Positions 34,235 to 46,044 are shown, numbered from the stretch's first letter. The stretch: 64,000 bases of DNA from Xylaria sp. FL1777 (GCA_022578965.1 MU400524.1:1-64000); one strand, 5' to 3'. Notes: generated by a model not told the origin, from the letters alone. Made by a program: numbers and translations.

Positions 34235-37200
34235 TGATACTCGCTCACATCATACACAGGCCAACGCTATCTACTCTTTCAATACCTCCAAGTGCAACGC
34301 GCGATACCACAAGTCGATTTGTCCTTAGCGGAGAGACACCAACTCAATAGTGATAATAAGCAGTAACTAGCCTTATTTCAAAACAGCGGTTACATGGGAA
34401 ATCCTTCGAGGTCAAAATGCATTGTGGATTGGGCATGGCTTTTCCAACTTTACCTTCAGTCTCCATGATGTGGAAGAGTTATCGAGGATATGAGATGTGC
34501 TTATGGCCAGAGACTAGGCTCTGGCCTCGAGGCCGGGGTTGACACGGCCATTTTAGAAGAATATCGTCTTGCGGCTTGCTTCGTTGAAATTTTCTTTCTG
34601 TTTCGATCTGCGCTGTTCAACATCCCTGTATACACAAGACAAAGCTTACCTAGGTATACTTCGTCTAGCAAGAGTCACTTAGCTTGGTGGACTACACTAG
34701 CCATACCTAGGTAGGCATAGAATTTTAAATGGAACAATTGCCGGTACTCCGCCATGTCCCACTGTTAGATGTACATAGGTGTTGGTTGCAGATGTTGGTT
34801 GCAGATGTTAGCTGCAGAAAGAGCCTCACGGCAGCGGCCAATACCAACAGCACCACACCGAATTTCGCTTTTCCACATCTTTTGTCTCTGTTCTCTACCT
34901 CTCGTACTCATTCTCTCTACCTCTGGTGATGTAATCTATATATAATGTATGTAGTCCTGCACCATTCCTCGGGGGACAAATCGCGTTAACTCATCACACT
35001 TGAGATTGAGATTGTTTTGCCAAAGGCTAAGTATGCGGGGGAGCAGGGAGAATAGAAGTCTTGTCTGGTTCACTTTCATAATTAGGTCTGGCTTTCTCTG
35101 TCGCTTATCTATCTCGCGACTCTGGTTTTATCGGCTGTCTCTCCATCTTCTATCCGGCTTTCCGTTCCGCGTTGGTATGAGGTCTGTTTGTTCCGCCGTA
35201 GTGCAGAGCGGCTTGTACACCTTCAAAATCGTCGAACTACACTAAGCCCCTTAACAGCCCTTGAACCTGTTCTTCTCCCAAGGCTGAGGTAAGCAGTCGG
35301 CGAGATATAATCGATCAACGTGATAAAGCATATGCGATTTATCGGGTCTATACTTAAATATGCATCAATTGACTGAATCATTGAGTACGGTGAGCACGGC
35401 ACCGAGTTACTCTTCTATGGTATTAGCTATAGTCGTGAGTTAAAGGCGCTAGAGCAACTGCTGTACCTAAAGGCTGTGTTGATCGGCTGTGACCTTCTCT
35501 ACCGGTACCAGCAAATCCTGTGAGAATGACGCTTCTGCTGTACAGAGTCGAAACTTTGTAGTGTACGATCTCAATGCTTTAGTCCCGGTAGGTGCTTAGA
35601 CCCTAACGGTTAAAGCTCGATAGAGTAGGTAGTCTTGCGTGAGCAGAGATGTACCTGCTCATTGTCGGCGTCATCGACCACTTTGATTTTCGGCATCTCA
35701 ATTCTCGAACCGAATATTTTGGAGGCAAAGCGGCCGATTTAAATGGTACGAAGAAGGCAAGGGTGTGTAAGGACTGCTGCTCATCAATAGACCGTTTTGT
35801 ATAAGCCCAGGCGGTTTTCTCTCACGTCTGAAAGAGGGCTGTTCGAACATCGCTTACATTGCACTACACATACTGATCGCGTCTTTATTCTTGCATTCGA
35901 GTAAAGGCCCTCTACTCGCACGCTAACAGTCCGCCATAATTGCAACCTTCAGGTTAGCTTTACTGTCGTCTCGAAACTGGAGGACTAATCTCCAGTTATT
36001 TTCGTGAAACCAAGAATTCTCCACGTTTTTCTTTGATAACTAGTCCTGGCAATAAAATTAGCTTTTCTACGGTTGCCCTAATACTGAATTGTTGCCGATT
36101 TCCCGAAGGCGATGAGTTACACGGTACTTTAAGATGCATGGGGAATAGACGTCCGGTAGCTCTCGTGTTTCGTAGAGCACCCGGAGAATCTAGTGGACTT
36201 GAATGACTTGATAGCTTTCCGACGCGAACTTGAGCTCTCGTGGCTTACCGTCTAATTCGCCAAAGAGTATGTGGGTTGAAGGTTGGCTTCAAAACAAACT
36301 AGTTTATTGATGATTTTCGGCATAGATTACGATGACAACAGTAATAATGACCTATGTCGCGGAGTCATAAAGAGATCATATTTTGTATGGTCATCCTTGT
36401 CTTGTAGTTTTACTCCTCAGCCATTCAGATATGTTCAAGGCGGTTTGCTGTACTAAGCTACTACCTACCGAATCGGTCTTTCTCTGCTTCTGTTACCTCA
36501 TATTATCCATCCGTACAATAGACGCGTCATCCGAAGTAAACTCCTAGTTCTCTCTTTCGCGGAATCAAAAGGTCTTTCGTGAAGGTGTAGTGAAAAGGGT
36601 GGAATATTGTATCTACTTGTAACAGGGCAAGCGGCAATCAAATACTCATTTGGTCATTAAGAGAGCTAGACGTTGCTAGGAGTGGTCTAAATTATCATGC
36701 CGCGTTATGAGAGGGTTGGGGGTTCCTGGAAAATATGACAGCTGTAAATAGCGACGGAGAAACATGAGTATAACAGGAAGAAAAGCTCAACAGGATGGCA
36801 ATGGGTTTCAAACAACATAAAACGCGGGGTTGCTTCTTTTCTTATGATAGCGACAAAGCGAACAAGATATATACCCTCAGATTAGCTCTCTAGTTCTCAC
36901 TGACAACCATTCCCTCGCTCCGGCCTAGTCCAAGGACCAGCCATGAGCTTGTTCAGGCTGCCTGCAAATTTGGCTTTTTGGTAAACTTGGTCATCAGCGG
37001 GTAATCTTGTTTAGTGCATTCGCTTGAAGCAAATAACACGAAGAAAAAAAAACATAGTGTAACGGCCCCGAGGACAACTACAGTCACTCGACCAAGCGGT
37101 TCAACGAGCACCGCACCACGAGCTCCGATTGAAAACTATTAAATCCACTCATCAAATGCGACCAGGATGGTGCATTCTCATGACGTGTTAAATTTGTCGT

Positions 37201-37617
37201 CATTGCTCGGGCCAGCGAAAAATAGCCTGCATGTACTGAGAACACAGAATGGTGTTGTGACTGCGCAAGTTTGTGATCGAGGTTGGCCGCAGCCAACTCA
37301 CATTGTGTCGTCAGCCTTGCTCGGATCTCTGTTCTTCATTTTCTCGTCATACACCGGGTATCCTAGGATAGCCGGGTCCAATAAGCTCTTGGATAAATTC
37401 GTCATTGCAAGGCCACATACGAAACCCCCAGATCGGTACCCCTGAGCGGACAAATCTTAACGGGCTGTGAAGTCTGAATCGAGACAGATGTGTCTTCTTG
37501 CTTAAATGAAATGGTTTGATCTGATGGCATAACTTGATGATAGTATTAGAGGGACATGATCTTATTTCATGTAAATATTGACTCTGCGTAGAGTCATGAT
37601 TTTAGACAATTTAAGAG

Positions 37618-37790
37618 TAGAGTGATGTAGCGACTTTTTGTCGAATAGTATAGTAGCTCTATGTAAAGTATGTCAATTTTCGCCAGTTTAATAGCCTCTG
37701 TATAGAGCGATGTAAGGACTTTTTGTTGAGTAGTATAGTGACTCTGTGTAGTATAGAGCGTTGTGTTGACTTTAATATATCGATGTAGTT
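37618..37790. repeat. Diverged direct repeats, about 85-bp period
   Basis: TAGAGTGATGTAGCGACTTT (37618 onward) recurs as TAGAGCGATGTAAGGACTTT (37703 onward), each followed by GTATAGT-ACTCT-TGTA, with a third, weaker copy from about 37753. No coding frame runs through them. Confidence 0.6.
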
Positions 37791-38645
37791 TGGTAGGTAG
37801 GAGACTGTAAGCAAGTGGCTCTAAGCAGAGCGTAGCAAGATTATCTTTGCAATGATACGGCAGTCTGCTGCGGTATATGGGAATGTAGTAGGCATCGTAT
37901 TTGATGTTCTTTTAATGTGATATAGCATATATCGTGAACTTTATGTGACAGTCGCTCTTGTGCGCAGACTAGTGTTGAACTCAAGTAGTACGTGAGGGTT
38001 TGTCAGTAGACTGCAGCCCTGATAGGAGGTGGACGAATGGTGTATGTGGCCGTAGGTAGATAAACAATCAAACGAGTGAAAGTGAGTGGCCGGTATCGAG
38101 GTATTGATTCAACCAGATTTGTAGATGGTGACGAGGCTGCATGTTCTAATAGCCGTTGGTGGTCGAGATCGTGTCAGAGAGATTCCTGAGTAAGAAAGCC
38201 GGGCTTTGGTTATTATCTGTAGAATTTGTGCATGCAGCGGATTATCGGTGTTCAGGATGGATGAGGGTATGTCGAGATGAGGCATAATTGATCTGTAAGG
38301 TGGAGGAATGAAGACAGAAAGAAGGAAGAGAAGAAGAGTTGAGGTCTTGGAGTAGAGCTGAGAGAGAGACGCCTCGGTTGTACTGTAGCTGCGCAGGGGC
38401 TTTAGGGACCGCGTCTTTTACGTGTGATTGGCTGGGCTTAACCAACGCCACCCCACTTTCCAAGTTGCCGGGTACATCACTGCAGATACACAGGTACCTG
38501 TACCTATACTTCTTATTGACCTTTGCTACCAGGTGTTTTCCCCACCTCGACATTTCTGCATCTTCGCGGTCAACCGAGCACCAAAAACTCTGTCTCGTTC
38601 TTCCACTCGTCTCTGCAAGTTGAATAGACGAAGTAATCAAACAAA

Positions 38646-39471
38646 ATGGTGAGCAAAGCCTCAGCTACTTACCGAGTCAAACAATGCCGCCAAACCAGGC
38701 AACTAATGCATTCCAAACCAGGCGCGCAATTCGGAAAAAGCCCAGTCCATGCTCTTCCGTTTCCGGGAGGCACAAGCGGCAGACCTAGGCATAATCGACG
38801 CCGGCCGGACACGGCGACCACGCGTTATCACTGAGGTGGACTCTATTCCGTCGTGCGAGAAATGGAGAGGGCAGGTGCTGAAGGAGATTTCGCGCAAGGT
38901 CTCCAAGATCCAGGACCCTGCCCTCAGCGACTACCAGATCCGGGACCTCAACGACGAGATCAACAAGTTGATGCGCGAGAAACATATGTGGGAGGTGCAG
39001 ATCCGGAACCTCGGTGGACCAAACTACATGCGTGGCACGGGTAAGATCTACGATGAGACCGGGCGCGAGATCCCTGGTGGCGGTGGGGGAAAAGGATATA
39101 AGTATTTCGGGCGTGCGAGGGAATTACCTGGCGTCAAGGAGTTATTTGAGGCGGCTCGTCAGGCGAGAGCGCAGGATGAGAAACCCCTCGAGGCCCGAGA
39201 CGATCTGCGCAAGGCTGTGGATGCCAAGTATTATGGGTATGCGCCGGACGAAGAGGACGAGGCTCTTCTACACTACGAGGCCACGAAGGAGAAGGAGGCA
39301 TTCGATATGTTACTCAAGCAGGCAGGGAAAGGTGCGAAACCACCGCCAGATTGGGAACCACTGCCGGGTGATGCGGGAGACGGGCGTGCGTGGGAGTTGC
39401 CGACTCTTGAGGAGGTACAACAAGAGCTTACGGAGAGGAGACGGCGGAAGCTCCTCGATCAGATCCAGTAG
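38646..39471 (+). CDS. isy1: Pre-mRNA-splicing factor ISY1
   Basis: The ATG (38646-38648) is an exon of its own coding part: an intron (38649-38721, GTGAGC..CAG, branch CTAAT) follows at once, and exon 2 (38722-39471) begins ARNSEKAQSM. The product has 250 residues, as usual for the fungal protein. Landmarks are the N-terminal ARN-EKA-SML-R and RRP-----V-S-P-CEKWR boxes, then LSDYQIRDLNDEINKL and IRNLGGPNY, then the charged C-terminal half with a coiled-coil tail (LTERRRRKLLDQIQ). Isy1 is part of the Prp19/NineTeen complex in the spliceosome and helps hold the catalytic core between the two splicing steps; it acts in the nucleus. The gene is free of damage. Confidence 0.95.
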
Positions 39472-40456
39472 ACATGGCCCGCGACTACTACTACGCTAAT
39501 CACGGAGTACGGATGTGAAGGATAAATCGAAGGGTCTAACTGCGGCCATTCAGAGTTAACTCTCAGCAAGTCATACACTGATCGCAGGAAACATGAGGTA
39601 CGACGCCCATACTCCTCAGGTTCACGGGCTGTATAAATACGAGTGCTAGTCGCACATAACATGAGACCGGAACTACGCATTTTCAATGGAAGGAAAAGCC
39701 CGGAGGATGGCGCCGTACAGCCGCTGAAAGAAGCCCTCCACAACTCTGCTTTCACCTAATTGACTTCCCTGTGCGGCCTCGCCTACTGAGGTCCTTCCAA
39801 AGAGAGCTAGTTATTCAGCTCTTTCGGTTAGGTTATGTGGATGCAGCGAATCCAGGCCTAAGAATGAGGAGACGGAACTAAGGACAAGAGCTTGGGAAGC
39901 CAAAATGAGACGGATCCACGGTATCACGGTTCAAATGACCCTAGCAAGGAGAGTTTCAAGGCTGAGGCGCACGGAGGACAGAACGGTGTCCTAGGAAGAG
40001 GCTTAATAGTGGATTGATATGTCAGGATTATAATATTTGACCTTAGTTAGGCCTTGAGCCGCGAGCAGTCAAATAGTCACCTACAAATATATGTGCTTTG
40101 AGAGGGCACTTAATCACAACGGCAGCTCATACCTACATGATCCAACATGCTCGTAATAATTGATATCATAATCAAATTTGAACTATTTAAAATTCGGGAA
40201 GCCTCATGATGACCTAGATATTGTAGATGTACTGGTACGGTATTTGTGGCCAAGTCTTACACTAACGTGATTTACAAGCGAGCGATGCATTTAAGCAAGT
40301 AACCTACTTTTTACTATAATCCTTATTGCAGCGCTGTATAAATCAAAACCGCCCTAAAACAGAAACGACCGGCTGTATGTATGGGGATAGAAATACAGAA
40401 TAATCTAAGTAACCTATGTAACTAACGCGATGTAATTACAGCAACGCACCCTCTTG
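39472..40456. other. Convergent intergenic region
   Basis: About 1 kb separates ISY1 and the minus-strand metallophosphatase. The 98-codon minus frame at 39459-39755 overlaps the ISY1 end and shows no family features. Nothing else seen. Confidence 0.55.
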
Positions 40457-42402
40457 TTAGCAGCCCTTCGTCCAATGGGTTTTGACCCACTCGGAAATGA
40501 CATCCGTCAGAGTCGCATTGAGGTATTCGGTAATGTTATCGACGCTGTAGTCGCCGCCGCTGAACTGTAGGGCTGGGATGATCCACGGCTGCACATAGTC
40601 GATGAAGACAAGGTCAACAGTTTCCGGGTCCGCCGCTTCCGGGAACCCAGCCTGAGATTGGATGCAATTAGGCACGCTGTAGAACTTGATGGGTGAATGT
40701 ACGGCGTCGTCGCCATCTTCACCGAGGTCGTCTTTAGTTGTGTAGCCACTGATGAGTTGCGGTTCATCCTCGTCGTTGTCATCGTTTGCGTCCTCGATGA
40801 TCAGGGGCTGTTGTTGCCCGTCACCGGCATCGAGAAACTTTGGACGTGAGTGCACAACTGAAGCCGATTCTTTGCCGAGGAACGGGCTGGGCGCCATCTG
40901 TTCAGGGATGGACAGGTATTTAGTGTTAAGCTTCGCTTCGAAGACCTGTCCTCCATTATTGATGAGTTGTATCACCTTCTTGGCTATGTCGTAAGGGACA
41001 TCTGGGATGTAGTTGAACTTGCTAGTGAAAGGGGAGATCAGATAGGTAGAGTCCTTCGTGAATGCGCCCTTAAATATATCGAACCGGATGGCACCAGTAT
41101 TAACAATGGTCAGTCGAGGCTTGTCGACCCGTTCCTTATTGATGATCGTATCCGGAAGCACCTCGTTCTCGAGCCAGGAGAAGATACTCGTATTGCTGGG
41201 ATATTGGGCACGAGTCATCCAAAGGTCTCTAGGCGAGCAGCCGATTTTGTGGTCGAGGTTGAGTACTTTCCGAGCATTCGCGATCATACCACTGATATTA
41301 CGACCATGTGGAGTGAGGAAACTTTTCTCATCTACCCCAGCGTGATGTTGTAGCCCGAGCACATTATTATCGATATACCGTCTCTTGAAAGTAACATCGG
41401 CTTCGGTGGAAGTAGTGTCTTTGCTCTTCTTCTTGATGCCGTCTATTGACATCCATCCGATTGTCTCGAAATAACGACCACTAGCTATAGCGAAAGCCTT
41501 ATCATCGAACTTTCTCGCGTCTCGCACATGCGCATGACCGCCGAGGAAGGCGATGGGAGTGTACCAGTTGGCATCTCTGATGACTTTGAAGATTTGCTCG
41601 AACTCTTGCATCCGGAGACCAACGTGGCCAATGACCACAAACAAGTCAGGCTTCTCTCGAATGGCGCTCTGAAACCAGGTTTCCTTCATGGTCTCTTGGA
41701 CGGGTATAACGACGCTGTTATTCGCATTTCGGTCAAAATTGAAGATGAAGCCCAGGGCTACAATGTTATAACCCTGGTTCTTAGTCTTGAATTTAATATA
41801 CCGCTGTGCTTGGGGTATCTGGTTTCCCGTCTCGGGCTCGATGTAGTCCAGGTTCGAAGCAATGTAGGAGGTCTTGAAGCGAGGGACGGTTATACTGTGT
41901 TCCCGAGCGACGGTGTCTTCTTGGTACAGCTCGTGGTTCCCTGTGCATAAGATGTCGACTTCTTGTTGGCCGAATATGTCATAGGAATAGCTGCCTTTTG
42001 GGCTAGAGCTGTCGTATAGACCGTTGCCCTCGACACGATCACCGGTGTCTATGACGAGTAAGTCGACTCCCTTCTCGTCAGCTTTCTTGCGCATGTGTTC
42101 GGTAAAGGAGACATAATCGCCCCAGTCGGCCGAGTACTGTGGTCTAGAGAGGAAACAAGTTAGCCAGCGAACAATAGCAGTCAAGATATCCCGGCCGCGC
42201 CATACTCTTGCAAGTGACCACCAAGCCAGCCATGTATGTCGGTAGTGTGCAGGAAGTTGATTTGCCCCCAGTCCAAGTCTCGCATAGGAACAGCAACAGG
42301 TGTTGGGGCTCCAGGTTGAGCAGCGTTGGCGACAATGGCCAGAGACGCAGCGACAACCGCAATCCTGTGAATCATGGTATCGAAATGGAGGCCGTCAGAC
42401 AT
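40457..42402 (-). CDS. Calcineurin-like metallophosphatase / 5'-nucleotidase family protein, secretory
   Basis: Exons 42206-42402 and 40457-42143 (intron 62 bp, branch GCTAAC) join in frame to 627 residues. An inner start at 42375 begins directly with a signal peptide ([18 protein letters not shown]) and has the better Kozak context, so the true start may be there. Metal-binding motifs are complete: [30 protein letters not shown] and GGHAHVRD. The C-terminal half is the fold that follows the phosphatase domain in 5'-nucleotidases and in the yeast vacuolar protein Yhr202w, interrupted by an acidic low-complexity stretch (NDDNDEDEP). It probably hydrolyses phosphate esters or nucleotides in the vacuole or outside the cell; the substrate is not known. 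It is divergent to GatA with 492 bp between starts. Confidence 0.88.
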
Positions 42403-42894
42403 GTGGGAATATAGATTTCTCCCATCAGAGAGAGATGGAGAAATGGTAGCGAAACATCAGGTCTTGAGCTGGGCATACACACTTAGGTAGGGTACCTACA
42501 TATGTAGTAGACAGGGTCCGCCAAGCCAGGGCGTAAGTTGCGTCACTAGAACTTGAAGCCTGCGGTAACAGAGTGGGGTGATCACATGTATGTATTAGGT
42601 AGACAGGTACCTACATGTATAGGTAGTGCTGCGTAGGTACTGTAGGTACCTAGGTAGGTACTGAGTACTGCGTAGCTTGAGCCAATCCCATGTCGTGCCC
42701 TGACCTAGACTACGCTACTGCACCGGAACCGCAACTTTAGCCTTGGAGGCTCCACTTTAGGCACCCCGGATCAGACCCAAATTGAAAGGTCCGAGCGTCT
42801 AAGATTTCGACATCGGCGAGTTCTAACGAAAATGTCATCATATTCCTGTGACGCGTGAACGACACCGCCTTCACCACGTAAACAATTGGGTCAC
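42403..42894. promoter_or_regulatory. Divergent promoter region of metallophosphatase and GatA
   Basis: The 492 bp are shared by two genes reading apart. They hold two clusters of palindromic TAGGTACCTA/ACATATGT-type motifs at about 42484-42512 and 42596-42664. Confidence 0.5.
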
Positions 42895-44529
42895 ATGTCT
42901 ACATATGCTAGGCATACTCGTCTCAGAGCCGCCTACAGCGTGACAGCGACGCAATGGCGAGCCATTCGTACCCCAAATCGTTATGCGCGATCCCTGCACC
43001 AACATGTTGCGGCGGGCAAAGATAGAGATCAACATGGCGATGCTGGTACATTTTCCCCTCCCATTCAGCCGATTCATAGACACGAGTATTTGACTAATCA
43101 ATTACCTACAGAAAAGGTCATAAATATTCGTCTTGCAGTCAAAGACAATATCGCCGCTGAGGGTTTCCAGACAACATGTGCCTCAAATATTCTAGCCGAG
43201 ACCGAGATCCCTTTTTCTGCAACCATCGTGACGCAGCTACGGAACCGCGGTATGGAAGTAGTGGGGAAGGCCGGGATGGACGAGTTTGGTATGGGCACGC
43301 ATTCGACGACTTCGGCCTTCGAATCCGTGCACAACGCGCATCCGCGCGAGGAGTATTCCGCGGGTGGTAGTTCAGGCGGGAGTGCCGTAGCCGTGAAGGA
43401 GGGGAAAGCGGATGTTGCGCTTGGCACGGACACGGGTGGCTCTGTGCGCATGCCGGCCGCATATACCGGCACAGTCGGCTTCAAGCCCTCCTATGGTATG
43501 CTATCGCGGTGGGGCGTAGTCCCATACGCAAATTCCCTAGATACGGTTGGATTGCTAGCGAGGACTGTGCAACCAATTCGCGAGGCTATTGTCGAATCAG
43601 GTCTCTATAGAGAACACGACCCGAGAGACCCGACGTCTCTTCAAGACACCGTACGCAAGAGGTGTACGGCAGAGAGACAAGGATACGCTTCTACTGAAGA
43701 GTCACCCAAAATGCTGAAAGGGTTGACCTTTGGTCTTCCGCTAGAATACAACATTGAAGAGCTTGACTCGCGGATACGCCAGGGCTGGCTTCAGGCCCTT
43801 GACACGATACAGAAGCTCGGAGGATGCGTCGTCCCCGTTTCGCTTCCGTCTACAAGGAACGCGCTGTCTGCATACTACGTGATAGCCCCTGCGGAAGCGG
43901 CTTCCAATCTCGCCAAATACGATGGGATCCGGTACGGTTACCGAGATCCGAATGGCACAAGCGATGCACAGGATGGCGTATTGTACGCGAGAACGCGAGG
44001 TTCGGGATTTGGCACCGAAGTCAAGCGACGGATATTGTTAGGCTCATATACTCTGAGTTCCGAGGCGATAGATAACTACTTCATCCAAGCGCAGAAAGTC
44101 CGTCAACTTGTCCGAAAGGATTTTGATAGGGTTTTCAAATTGGATAACCCCCTACTTGACGAGCAGCGCTTCGACCTCAGTGAGATGGAAGAGTCAGTTG
44201 ATATGGAGACCAAGCTGGGCCCCGCGCAAGTTGACTTCCTTGTCTGTCCGACCGCTCCAACCACACCACCACTCCTCGAGCAAGTCCGCAACCAAACACC
44301 GCTTGATTCTTATATGAACGATGTCTTTACAGTACCAGCAAGTCTTGCCGGTCTTCCCGCCATTAGCATTCCCATGGATATACCCGTCGATCCTGCAAGC
44401 GAAGAACAAAAGCTGCTTCATTTTGGTGGCTTGCAGCTTATTGGGCAATACTGGGACGATGCGCGTGTTCTCTCCATTGCTGAGACATTATCGGGCCATG
44501 TAGCGACCAGGTCCGCCGGTAAACTCTAA
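42895..44529 (+). CDS. HER2: Glutamyl-tRNA(Gln) amidotransferase subunit A, mitochondrial
   Basis: A single exon of 544 residues; the first real ATG is at 42895 (an upstream TTG is in frame but not needed). Residues 1-45 are basic and free of acidic residues, a mitochondrial presequence. The amidase-signature domain has all catalytic parts: lysine in RLAVKDNIA, the GGSSGGS box with the cis-serine, and serine in GTDTGGSVRMPAAYTG. The family line SYGMLSRWGVVPYANSLDTVG follows. GatA (Her2 in yeast, QRSL1 in human) releases ammonia from glutamine so that Glu-tRNA(Gln) becomes Gln-tRNA(Gln) in mitochondria, together with GatB and GatF/GatC. No introns and no damage. Confidence 0.94.
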   Translation: MSTYARHTRLRAAYSVTATQWRAIRTPNRYARSLHQHVAAGKDRDQHGDAGTFSPPIQPIHRHEYLTNQLPTEKVINIRLAVKDNIAAEGFQTTCASNILAETEIPFSATIVTQLRNRGMEVVGKAGMDEFGMGTHSTTSAFESVHNAHPREEYSAGGSSGGSAVAVKEGKADVALGTDTGGSVRMPAAYTGTVGFKPSYGMLSRWGVVPYANSLDTVGLLARTVQPIREAIVESGLYREHDPRDPTSLQDTVRKRCTAERQGYASTEESPKMLKGLTFGLPLEYNIEELDSRIRQGWLQALDTIQKLGGCVVPVSLPSTRNALSAYYVIAPAEAASNLAKYDGIRYGYRDPNGTSDAQDGVLYARTRGSGFGTEVKRRILLGSYTLSSEAIDNYFIQAQKVRQLVRKDFDRVFKLDNPLLDEQRFDLSEMEESVDMETKLGPAQVDFLVCPTAPTTPPLLEQVRNQTPLDSYMNDVFTVPASLAGLPAISIPMDIPVDPASEEQKLLHFGGLQLIGQYWDDARVLSIAETLSGHVATRSAGKL

Positions 44530-44848
44530 AGGGGCTATTATTCCGAAGCGGGCAAGTATCTCTGTATGGATTCAAGTCATGCATGTGAATTGTATGATAT
44601 CATCCGTCGCTCTGTTGTACAATGTTAGCTATACCCGAGATTTGTATAAAATATTGAATTTGCCACATGCCTTCGATATCTCTTATTGATGGTCATATCA
44701 TCAAGCAAGCGTAAGAATCTTCTATAAGCATGAGATTATTATGATCAAGCAGGTCGTGTTGTATGTCAATCGCCGTACCTATCGCAATGTGACAACAACG
44801 TTTTCAGTTCCAACACACGACTGTCGAACGCGTAGGACACCAAGCTCA
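44530..44848. other. Convergent intergenic region
   Basis: 319 bp between GatA and PRP38 with no gene. AT-rich signals around 44640-44710 are suitable for 3' ends. Confidence 0.5.
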
Positions 44849-45709
44849 TCAACTATCACTTCTACTCCTGCTCTCGCTCCCACTTCTATCAGAACGTCTG
44901 CCTCGATCAACATCCATCCCATCCCTAGAGGAACTCCGTCCCCTAGAAGACCGGTGATTCTTCTCACTATAGCCCGTAGAAGACGGCCTACGCCGCTGCT
45001 TATCTCCAATCTCTCCCTCCTCTCCATTCTCGTCTCCGTCTCCATCTTCATCTCCAACCCGATCCTCATCCCCACCATCCGTATCCTCGTCGAGTAAATC
45101 CTCAATATCTCCCAACGGACTAACCCTCGGCTCAAGCAGATCCAAATCCTCCAGTATCTCTCTCTTAGGCATCTGCCAAAGACTAGTAGCGCAAACGCGG
45201 TCCTTGGTAAGCAGCTCATCGACAAACTCATCGACAAACGTGATCTTGGCCCCTGCACGCCCCCTGCGCCTCAACTTCCTCCGGTCCTCGAGGAAGGGCT
45301 CGAGGATCCCGAAGACGTTCTCCGCGCGTCTCGTAAGCCGCACATAGAAGCACGCCAGGGCGCGCAGGTACTTGAACTTGTCGCCGCCGTGCCGCAGGTA
45401 CGCCTCGAGCACGTCGTCGTCGGGCGCCAGCTGCAGCAGCTTGAAGGCGAGGCACAGGAAGGGCGAGGGCTTCTGGGAGTCGCCGTAGGTACCCCCCACG
45501 AAGGTCACGTGGTCGACGACGCGGTCGACGACGTCCGCTTCGTTGACGCCGAAGCACTGCTCTTTCCAGAAGTAGCTGTCGACGATGCGCTCGCGCACCG
45601 CCTTCTCCATGATCGTCGCCGGGTTGAGCCCGTTGGGCGCGAGCGACGCAGTGCTACCACGTTCGTCGAGGAAGCGCCGCTCGTCAGCGCGGTGGGTGTC
45701 TGATGGCAT
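44849..45709 (-). CDS. prp38: Pre-mRNA-splicing factor PRP38
   Basis: A single exon of 286 residues. The PRP38 domain covers about residues 20-195, with the hallmarks NPATIMEKAVRERIVDSYFW, KEQCFGVNEADVVD, FVGGTYGDSQKPSPFLCLAF, HGGDKFKYLRALACFYVRLT and DRVCATSLWQMPKREILEDL. After this comes an acidic stretch (LDEDTDGGDEDRVGDEDGDG) and an Arg/Ser-rich tail (SRGRSSSRD...SGSESRSRSDS) like that of animal and many fungal PRP38A proteins. Prp38 is a U4/U6.U5 tri-snRNP/B-complex protein needed for spliceosome activation. The start at 45709 is a clear ATG. The inner 5' half is strongly GC-rich, which creates long shadow frames on the other strand. Confidence 0.96.
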   Translation of the reverse strand: MPSDTHRADERRFLDERGSTASLAPNGLNPATIMEKAVRERIVDSYFWKEQCFGVNEADVVDRVVDHVTFVGGTYGDSQKPSPFLCLAFKLLQLAPDDDVLEAYLRHGGDKFKYLRALACFYVRLTRRAENVFGILEPFLEDRRKLRRRGRAGAKITFVDEFVDELLTKDRVCATSLWQMPKREILEDLDLLEPRVSPLGDIEDLLDEDTDGGDEDRVGDEDGDGDENGEEGEIGDKQRRRPSSTGYSEKNHRSSRGRSSSRDGMDVDRGRRSDRSGSESRSRSDS

Positions 45710-46042
45710 TGTCGCGTGCTCTCCTGTTGTGCTTGTGACTGTTTACTTCTGCCCCTGATATTCTTTGCTTTCTAACTCCTCACCCTCCCGGCTAGGTAGT
45801 TCTGTTCTGTTGTTGTTTGTATCTCGGATTTCCTCTACGAGCTTGAAAGTTGGCGGGTTCTGAGATCGGGTCTAGGTATGTATTGCAGCCGCGCATTACA
45901 TCCATGGACTACATAAATGTACAGTTGAATTATCGTATAGTAGGTGACGAGTTTTCTCTAAATGGCGTCTCTTCGCTTTGCTTGTAGACGTCGCTTCTAC
46001 ATAATTACGGCGCAATCGATAAGAAGTGGGCAAGCTACTATG
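45710..46042. other. PRP38 upstream region
   Basis: 333 bp of CT-rich then mixed sequence between PRP38 and the inverted-repeat transposon; it presumably holds the PRP38 promoter. The transposon begins 336 bp upstream of the start codon. Confidence 0.5.
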
Positions 46043-46044
46043 TA

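Larger units (their letters stand above)
33482..38645. other. Gene-poor region upstream of SDR and ISY1
   Basis: About 5.2 kb contain no recognisable protein family. There is one weak candidate small gene (33976), dispersed TAGGTACC-type motifs (about 33740-33890, 34640-34720, 38488-38510), a duplicated TTGGTTGCAGATG at about 34785-34812, and diverged direct repeats near 37620-37790. Short frames (34490-34714, 35000-35245, 37167-37445, 38242-38640) show no coding character and several overlap on opposite strands. Confidence 0.5.

Noticed and set aside
38242..38640. 132-codon minus-strand frame before ISY1
   Set aside because: It overlaps the ISY1 leader and plus-strand frames on the same bases; no family features.
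45228..45703. Long frames on both strands over PRP38
   Set aside because: They are shadows caused by the high G+C of the PRP38 coding sequence; PRP38 itself is unambiguous.
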